Assembly: GCA_026873275.1 (NCBI GenBank)
Contig: JANTUC010000002.1
Location: forward strand, 3,286,001 to 3,350,000
Direction of reading: 5' to 3'
DNA length: 64,000 nucleotides
Source: Pseudopithomyces maydicus
Taxonomy: Eukaryota; Ascomycota; Dothideomycetes; Pleosporales; Didymosphaeriaceae
In this document: in pieces, positions 57,079 to 64,000 of the stretch
How the letters are laid out: each line of letters opens with the position of its first letter
Position numbering within the stretch: position 1 is the first letter of the stretch
Notes under the pieces: model-generated
Told to the model about the DNA's origin: nothing
The model's input: the letters and a program-made list of their open reading frames with translations, nothing else
Database searches by the model: none
Translations under genes and position numbers: made by a program

Positions 57079-58576
57079 ATGCAGCTGGCTATCGGGCCTT
57101 ACGATGGGCGGAAAGCGCGGAGAAAAAGATGCAATGCTTGTGTTAAGCGCAAAATCAAGGCCAGTGTGTCCTTTTCAGCCGTCGCTCTATCACTAACGGG
57201 GATCAGTGCGATGGAGGTATACCTTGCGAGCGCTGTCGGCGAACAAAACAGGCTTGCGAATTCCCTACTCGAACGAATAGCTTCACGCCGGTATTCGTTA
57301 GCGGAACAGCTAAAAGCGTTGTCCAGAAACGGAAAATTAATTCCACACAAGCGGAAATGGCCTGGCTCCCTTTCACGCCATCGCCCAGTCCAGACTTATA
57401 CGACAGCAGTATCCTCTACTTCTTTATATCTTTTCTTACGATGAACAATCTGTCAAGCGATCGCTTGCCCGTGGCTGGTGACCTGCTCGACCTCATGCAT
57501 GAAGCCCCTGCCTTGAGGAACGCCATATCCGCCGTGTCAGTGCAGCATAGAATCCAGCAGACATCCCCATTAACATCTTTGGACAAATTCGAGGCGTTGC
57601 AGTCTTACAGCCAATCGGTTAGCTACATCAACAGCCTCATTGCGTCAGATAGCTTTGCGCAGGATCCTTCGGCGCTATGGACCACTTTCGTCCTAGGACT
57701 TTTCGAGGTAAAAAAACAACAACATTTTTCGAGCATTCATTGACTATAATAAAGCTCATCCATGACTCTACTGGGACAATGTGGCTTTCGCACTTTTTGC
57801 ACGGAACATGTGCTATGCTGAAAGTCTTGACTCCTGGTTGCTTGACGACTTGCACACGGAAGCGCCGTTTCTTTCTCAACATGCGCATATTTGAGATCAC
57901 CCGCTCGCTAATATACTCTTCTCCCAGCTTTCTCTGGGATGCAGAGTGGACGACAACCATAGCACAATTATGGGAGAACGAAAACTGTGTAATATGGCAT
58001 CCGAAAGAGGCTCTACTCGACCTTCTACCAAGCTTCTCAGAATTGAGCATCCGTGCACTTCACTTTGCTTTATATGATAAAGAGCAATCAATCGAGATGA
58101 TGAGATGCCTTGCTGAAGAAGGTTTCATTTTGCAAGCGAGATTGGAAAAATGGCTACAGGAGACACAGCTTTGGGAAATTGCCTCTCGCAAGGACAACAT
58201 GGCTCCTGCTTCTGGAACTCATCTCGATGCGGAACTCATGGTGAGCTACGTTTACTATCACGCCATCAGCATCTATCTGTCGGGGACATTCGACTATCAT
58301 AAGCAATGGACTGGTCCAGATGGACCTCCTGCGCCGATAATGACCCCGAAGGCTGTTAAATGGCACGTAAATCGCATCCTTGATCTTAGTCATTGTTTAC
58401 TAGCTTGCGGTGTCGCGGGCATTTTCTTGTTCTTCCCTCTTAGAGTTGCAGGCGCTAGGGCGGTTGATACACTTGTGCGCGAGGACATTTTGAACCTTTT
58501 TAGGCTAACTTCACAGCGAGGATTCGTTGTGTCCGAAGCTTTAGTCAGTGATTTACTAGAACTTTGGTACAAGTAA
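57079..58576 (+). CDS. Zn(II)2Cys6 fungal transcription factor
   Basis: Exons 57079..57159, 57207..57707, 57755..58576, 467 residues. The zinc cluster is CNAC-VKRKIK-C-DGGIPC-ERC-RRTKQAC (Cys18, 21, 28, 34, 37, 44), the canonical Cx2Cx6Cx5Cx2Cx6C. The first intron splits it right before Cys28 and begins GC (GCCAGT), ending GGGGATCAG with a CACTAAC branch. It must be removed to keep the cluster. The second intron is GTAAAA...ATAATAAAG. The middle region (LPVAGDLLDLMHEAPALRNA, then LWTTFVLGLFE) resembles the fungal-specific transcription factor region. Short total length is typical of this subgroup. It would bind CGG-type DNA sites. Targets unknown; the nearest metabolic cluster is 13 kb away. 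Confidence 0.78.
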
Positions 58577-58680
58577 GGAAGGTATTGAAGGAACTAAGAA
58601 AGAGCGGTCATGAAACGTGCGTTCTAAATGAGCTAGTAGAATTATGTTGGGGAGCTCATTACATGGAATATGTGTGTTGT

Positions 58681-60203
58681 TCAAACAGTAGTTGTTCTTT
58701 CGTTCGTCATAATCTCGGTCATCCCATGCCCTGCCTCAACCTCGACTACGTTGCTTAGCATATCAGCCTCCACTGGCTGATATGGAACCAGGAGCTCGTG
58801 AATTTCTACTCCCTGTGCCTCGGTCACTTGATGCTCTTTTTTCATCGATTCTCCATCTAATTCTGGCTTGCCACCGTTCTCCTCCCTCTGCAAAGTTTTC
58901 TTCTTCCGTCGCTTTTGCAGCACAAGAACCAAATTAGCAATGAGAAGAATCGCACATCCAACTGATAATCCTACGGTTAGGGCTATGTGGAGCGACGTCA
59001 CGCGACTCCCAGTTGATGAAGTTGTTCTAATCGGCGCGTCTGTCATTTTGACAATGATGGGTTCCAATTGTAGGAGGTTGACTGACAGGGCTGGGGACCC
59101 TGTGATGAGTGTCAGGGCCAAGGTTGAGAATGGACCGTTTGTGAGCAATCCCCCGAATAATCTTTGTTTACATGCGTTAGCGAGTGTAGCTTAGGCTTGC
59201 GAATTATCGCGTGTGTATATAACATGTAAGATGTCTCGAGGCTATACTTACAACACAATGCGGCAGGTACGTCGCTAAACTCTACAGCCATTGTTGCGGT
59301 TGTATAGAGGGTGTCCGATTGTTTCGTCGACATGAGCGATGTTTGTGACTCATTTGCGCTGTGCCTCGTTATTTAGTCATTCATACCATTGTGTCTGATA
59401 TTATACGTACTACGGACGGGAGGATGACCAACTACTAGCTGATGTCACAACGGTATTCATTGCGGTATTCAATGCAGTATGCCCATCCGGGTACTCTACC
59501 CCCAGATATCGAGGAGAGCAGGATCTGGGACCAGGAAGACATTTCTCCAGACTCGAAGGTATCATGATCATCTCGTATGGGTCACCAATCCACTCCTCGC
59601 CAAATAAATAGGTATACGTCCATAGATCGTATGGTTGAATATGTGCTTCAATTGTGCGAATAGAGAGATTGGTCCTCGCACCATTTTTCCTGGTCTTGAA
59701 TTCTGATCGTCCGTTGGAGCATTTGGTTTCCATCAGTGTAATATCGGTATCGATCGCTGATCCAAACATATACTTAGTTGCATTCGCAGGAACCGGATCC
59801 ACAACCCAGCAGGCATGTGTATCGAATGTAAAGTCTGACTGAAGCGTACGTTCGCTCAGATGTGGTGCTACTGTAATTCTGCTAGGATGTGACGTTAGAG
59901 TGCGTTTGTGGGGGGTTTCGTCGTCGGGGACGCCATGTTTGACAACCAGTATTGGCCTGCCACCCGAGTGGAAATACGAGAAGAGCCCACCTCTTATTGA
60001 ATCCTCACCTGGCATGTTTGCCTTATTTACTCGTCCTGCTGGTGCGCTGATAAGAATTGCCTACATGTGTTAGTTTGCATGAAGCCCAGCCAATAGGAAT
60101 CGACGAGCACGACCGGAGATGGATTTCCCGCCCCCAAAAAGGATAACAAATGTTCAATGGAGAAATGTATAATAAAGATGAAACCATACAAGCACAAGGA
60201 CAT
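58681..60203 (-). CDS. Single-pass membrane protein with large glycosylated ectodomain
   Basis: Four exons: complement(58681..59189, 59252..59358, 59411..60008, 60065..60203), encoding 450 residues and closing in frame. The third intron acceptor is CCTAAG, chosen because it alone keeps the frame into RLFGGLLTNGPF. A hydrophobic leader (LCLYGFIFIIHFSIEHLL) suggests a signal peptide. An extracellular region of about 320 residues with Cys and sequons follows, then one helix (LTVGLSVGCAILLIANLVLV) and a stop-transfer QKRRKKK. The cytosolic tail of about 65 residues is acidic. The helix plus basic run resembles fungal SKG6/LPXTG-like membrane proteins. Function unknown. Confidence 0.75.
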
Positions 60204-60384
60204 GAACCTTGACAGGGTTCCCCGCCCCGGTGTTCTGAAAACCTCACACGAATCTACATCCAGGTATACAAAAGCGGGCAAGTGAATAAAAACAGACAAG
60301 GAAAAACGCAAAACACAGAAGCACCCACAACCCGTTGAATTGAGAAGTTACACGTATCTTGCCATGCCTCATACAACCCCAAGC

Positions 60385-62065
60385 CTACTCAGGCCTTCTC
60401 CGATCCCCCAAAAAATGCGGATTCAACCGCCCCAGCCCCTCACTCTCCACCTCCAACGCCTCGCTCTGCGCCGACCTCTTCGGCATCGGATCCCGATTCC
60501 TGTACCCCGGCCCCCACGCCCAGTCCCTAACCCTACACTCCACCCCCTTAGAACATCCTCCCTGGTTTCCAACTCAAACGCCATCAAAGCATCCGGCCCC
60601 GGCTGCTCAAACGACCACTCGTCATCCAGCCCCAAGCGCCGTAAGCGCTCCGCAGCACCCTCGCCGGTGCGCACGCGGGCGCCAGGCTCGAGGCCGGGCG
60701 TGGAGCAGACGACGTAGCCGAAGATCTTGGGGATCTCGGCGGTCATGTCTTCGTAGATGTTGCTGATGCGGAGGTAGGTGAAGTTCGAGGAGGGGGATGT
60801 CACGTGGGAGAAGATTTGGGTCCAGGCGTGGCCGGGGCGGGCGTGTAGGGTGACGTCGCGGACGTGGAGGGAGCGGAGGTGGGGGCTGTTTTGGAGGAGG
60901 GTGAGGAGGGTGTCGGCGGAGAGGTAGGCGGCTGTTAGGGTGAGGCTGCGGAGGGAGGGGAGGGGGATGCGGGATAGGTCGGCGAAGAGGGTGGCGCGGA
61001 CGGCGTCGTGCTCGTCGAAGGTGGCGTAGCAGGTTTTGATGAGGTGGCTGCGGATGGAGAGGTGCTCCAGATGGGTGTTAGCGTTTAAGAAAGCTATTAG
61101 TCCGGTGTTGTTGTCTGGGGACTTGAGGAGAGCTCGTTGGGCGTCCCTATACGTGTCGTCTTGCCTGCCGTATGAACCTCGTGGAGGGATCACTGCGTCT
61201 CTATCGACAAAGTACATTATCTCAAAGCCACCGGGGGAAGCATGCGTGTACTAATGCTCAACGATAGGGATTTCATCCCGTGGAGATTCTTGAAATTGAC
61301 GTCTTTCTGCAGCGTTGTAAAAGCGAGGGTTTGTACCGCACAACCATTGGTGCCGGTGAAGACGTTCAGATGCTCGATGGTTATACCGCTGCGCTCCCAT
61401 GCTTGCAGAGCGCATGATAAAATTTGCTCTGCACGAGGAACAAACTGAACATGGCGAGCACTCACCCGGGGTGGCAGGGAGGTAGTCTTCTCTCTGCGCA
61501 CCACCAGATGGAGCGTGAGACTCTTGAGCCGTCCCGCTTGACAGCAAGCCGCAATGGTTTGGAACAGTGTTGCCAGCGCAATCACGTCGAGGCCAGCTTG
61601 TCGTTCCGCTTCGTCAGTGTCGATCTGCCTCTTAAATTCCGACAATTGTGATTTAGCGTCATCGATTTCCGATGGTGACGCCAGAGTTTCTTCCGCCTTG
61701 AACCTCCTTACATATTCGTTTCTGTATTCTCGCAGGCCCCACGGGTCTTCCAAGTCCGCTGGCTTAGTGCCCTCACGAATAATACGCTCTAGGCCTGCTG
61801 TTACAAGTAGCACGCCCGTTACCGTCAAATGCTCCAAGTATCTATGCAGACCAGGTCCGCGCAACTTCGTTTCCAGCTCTTCGACAGTTGCCTTCCATAG
61901 TTCGATGTTTTTATGTGAGCAAAAGCTTCTGAAGCGGCTGGTCTCTGTGACCTTGAAGTTGACGTCTCGGCAGACGAATCGCAAGCTGCAAAGATCGGAA
62001 AGATGCAGGTGTGCAGCAACTGATTCGACAAGCTCGGCAGGGAGGTGCGCAAAGGATGTTCTCAT
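60385..62065 (-). pseudogene. F-box protein gene with two frame breaks
   Basis: Starts MRTSFAHLPAELVESVAAHL, an F-box (LPxEL, SDLCSLRFVCRDV), about residues 5-45. A coiled stretch (SQLSEFKRQIDTDEAERQAG) and leucine-rich strand-turn repeats follow (LEHLSIRSHLIKTC, LPSLRSLTLTAAYLSADTLL, SPHLRSLHVRDVTL). The frame breaks at a C5 run (61233-61237, coding strand) and again at a G5 run (60543-60547, coding strand). After the second break the last part continues in another frame with WAWGPGYRNRDP, a common ending of such fungal F-box proteins, to a stop at 60385. One missing base in each run would explain both. F-box proteins recruit targets to SCF ubiquitin ligases. Real decay or sequencing error cannot be told apart here. 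Confidence 0.75.
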
Positions 62066-62535
62066 GATGATGTCGGACTTGACGAGATTGAGGGAGTTGT
62101 CGATGCCAGTCCTAAAAGGACTAACCGTAATTATAAATCCAAGCAAAAAACACGTAATCCGCAAACTGAAATTCCAGCCCGCGTCAAAATTCACCTACCT
62201 AGGTGGTTAATTAAAGCCAACCTGGGTACGAAACGGAGTGACGAGAAAAGCCAAGCACATACACTATGTTATATTTGTATGCGTATATATACCTGGTCCA
62301 AGACTTAGTAGACCACGCCGTGACCCACTCACTGGGCGAAGCCACGCCCCCACCATGCACCACAGCCACAGCCAAACCCGCAGTCCACCCACCCGGTTTA
62401 CTTCCGAGTCATGTTTACTCTCCCCGTTACACCAACTTTGCAAAACGACCTCACATTTTACGTTGAGAAGTGGCAGAGGATAACATAAAACATGGGTATC
62501 ATTATTCTGAAATTTTCCGTCCCACTCCGCCTCGG

Positions 62536-62560
62536 GTGTGAGTGAGTGAGTGAGTGAGTC
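62536..62560. repeat. (GTGA)n microsatellite
   Basis: gtgtgagtgagtgagtgagt continues to gagtc: about six GTGA units. Confidence 0.9.
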
Positions 62561-62617
62561 ACAGCCATAATTCCTCGCAACAAGTATGTGTCTTTCAGTC
62601 GGTCGACTGCGTACTTG

Positions 62618-62665
62618 CAGACAGCCAGCCAGCCAGACAGCCAGACAGACGGAAAGACAGATAGG
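62618..62665. repeat. CAGC/CAGA imperfect microsatellite
   Basis: cagacagccagccagccaga continues with cagccagacagacgg: interleaved CAGC and CAGA tetramers. Confidence 0.85.
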
Positions 62666-62742
62666 CGGCTTCCACTCATCCGTCGCGCCACCTCCGGCAC
62701 GACAACCACATCCCGAAGCGCACATCCATACCTCCCTCCCCA

Positions 62743-64000
62743 TCACCGCGTCTGAACAGCAGGGAAAAACCTCGGACCCGAGTACCCGTAAAACTGTACG
62801 CTCTCGATGTCGATGTTTCCATCTTGGGTGGGACTCCACAACTTGAGCAGGACGTGCTTTCCCGATCTGCAACACTATCAGCCATCCGATGTTCTTTTAG
62901 CTAAATGGGACTGCACACTTACATTGCAGGATGAAACTTGACCGTAATCTTATTCCTATGCCTCTGGATGAAGAACCTCGCACTGGGCTTCAACACAGCC
63001 TCCTCGCTCCCATATTCTTCCCTCGCTTGGATGCGGCTCGGCGTTAGCAACCTCGTCGCGCGGATCGGCTCGACGGGATTGCGCATTGCTCTCCACCTCT
63101 GCGCGCGCTCGTGGTGACTTCGGAGCGATCCTGGGGGTTCCAGGAAGGGCTGAGCAGTCAGCGGCTCAGCGCGGCGCAGCGCGGCGAGCGGGTGCTGAAT
63201 GAGGTCGTCGCGGTCGTCGTCATCCTCGTCTTCGGAGCGATACCGTGATTCGCGGCGGAGACGGTCGGCCATTATGGCGGCGGAAGGCATATGGTCGCTG
63301 CCCTCGGCATCCTCCGGCTCTGATTCCGTGGTAGTGGTGAATGGGGGAGGCGTGGGTGCAGATATGCCGGCAGCAGAAGAGTCGCCCTCTTCGATGTGGT
63401 AGGGACATTCGTTGGGGATGGTGTCGTCGTCGTCGGCAGCCGCCTGGTGCGTGGCAAGATGGTCGCGGATATCTGGGTGTCGGCGAGAACGGTAACGCAG
63501 GCTTTCGACCCGCTGGGCCAACATGTGACGAGAGCGGCGCCAGACTTCCTCGTCGCGAAGGGCCTCCTCAAAAGTGAGTTGTTCGTCTTCATTGACTTGG
63601 GGTAGGCTTGGCGTGGGGGATAGCGGCGGGCTTAGCCGGACTTCAGAGGGCGGTGAAGAGGCGGAGTCTGGGGCGTTGTATTCAATCTCGTATGCGGCAG
63701 TTCCCGAGATGAGTTTGTCTGGAGACATGGAGACGAAGATCATGCCTTCCTGTACGGGTGCAGAAAAGCCTCGATCGGGAGCGCGAATAACCATCTTTTC
63801 CAGACAAAAAGGCATCTCGCCGATGTGCTTGAGAAGCAGATTGCAGCATGCGGTTTGACTGCAGTATACACTCTTATCGTTTCGCAACACGTTCTGCACT
63901 CGGTACAGCGAACTGTCCCGGTCGTGTTCTCCGCCGTCGCAGCTGACTACTTGCATGCGGAGTCGTCCCCGGGCCACCTGTCCCTTGTACCCGTACTTGA
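62743..64000 (-). CDS. Conserved filamentous-fungal protein of unknown function, 5' part outside window
   Basis: Exons complement(62743..62866, 62923..>64000). The intron GTAAGT...GTTGCAG joins HPAI to SGKHVLLKLWSPTQDGNID, which restores a conserved-looking end (IESVQFYGYSGPRFFPA) instead of stopping at the intron. The visible 400 residues hold a folded N-terminal module (MQVVSCDGGEHDRDSSLYRV, SVYCSQTACCNLLLKHIGEM, VIRAPDRGFSAPVQEGMIFV), a long acidic/Ser/Pro disordered middle with DDDDRDD, and the conserved C-terminal strand region. I recognise it as a widely conserved fungal family but know no function. It has no membrane segment. Confidence 0.78.

Larger units (their letters stand above)
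62066..62742. other. Intergenic region with microsatellites
   Basis: 677 bp separating the F-box gene (its 5' side) from the 3' end of the edge gene. It holds a (GTGA)n run and a CAGC/CAGA run, listed separately. No gene. Confidence 0.5.

Noticed and set aside
1..64000. CRISPR arrays, rRNA, tRNA genes, bacterial operons
   Set aside because: Looked for and not seen. The genome is fungal; no cloverleaf with clear A and B boxes was found by eye, though a tRNA could be overlooked without a covariance search.

Overview
The window is a piece of a filamentous ascomycete genome, most likely from the Dothideomycetes (the order is a guess). The evidence is dense single-copy genes with short GT-AG introns (about 44-134 nt, mostly 50-60), CTRAY-type branch sites, and families confined to or typical of filamentous fungi: Zn2Cys6 regulator, APC permease, UstYa/DUF3328, rhodopsin-domain membrane protein, DUF3176-type proteins, F-box proteins. 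I built the gene models by hand from splice sites and reading-frame continuity. Nearly all close exactly in frame.

Layout. 1-5 kb: a DEAD-box RNA helicase cut by the window edge, a divergent amidase and a small F-box-like gene. 6-8.5 kb: a fast-evolving, probably decayed Hsp70-like gene with a signal peptide. 8.9-11.5 kb: a RhoGEF (DH-PH) protein. 13-20 kb: an SDR, a secreted tyrosinase and a 1022-residue orphan. 22-27.6 kb: two related secreted metalloproteases and a second tyrosinase. 28.5-44.4 kb: the accessory core (below). 45.5-64 kb: rhodopsin-domain membrane protein, two large glycosylated membrane proteins, a Cys-rich GPI-type protein, a GRF zinc-finger protein, a PAF-acetylhydrolase-like hydrolase, a Zn2Cys6 factor, a single-pass membrane protein, an F-box gene with frameshifts and a partial conserved fungal gene.

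The main discovery is at 37.6-39.7 kb. A 106-residue secreted precursor carries three 26-residue repeats, each beginning with Lys-Arg. It is divergently paired with a UstYa-like (DUF3328) oxidase carrying two HxxHC motifs. This is the hallmark of a fungal dikaritin-type ribosomal peptide (RiPP) cluster, the ustiloxin/phomopsin class. Around it lie a family-4 glycosyltransferase, an UNC93-like transporter, a ThDP-dependent carboligase, an amino-acid permease, an ACS-type MFS transporter, a P450 with frameshifts and, further out, two tyrosinases and two metalloproteases. Tyrosinase, P450, transporter and UstY functions recur in known dikaritin clusters. A glycosyltransferase and a ThDP enzyme beside a UstA-like precursor would be unusual. 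Cluster limits and product are inference.

A technical caution: five frame breaks (three in the P450, two in the 60-62 kb F-box gene) are each explained by one missing base in a short homopolymer. They may be real decay or sequencing error.
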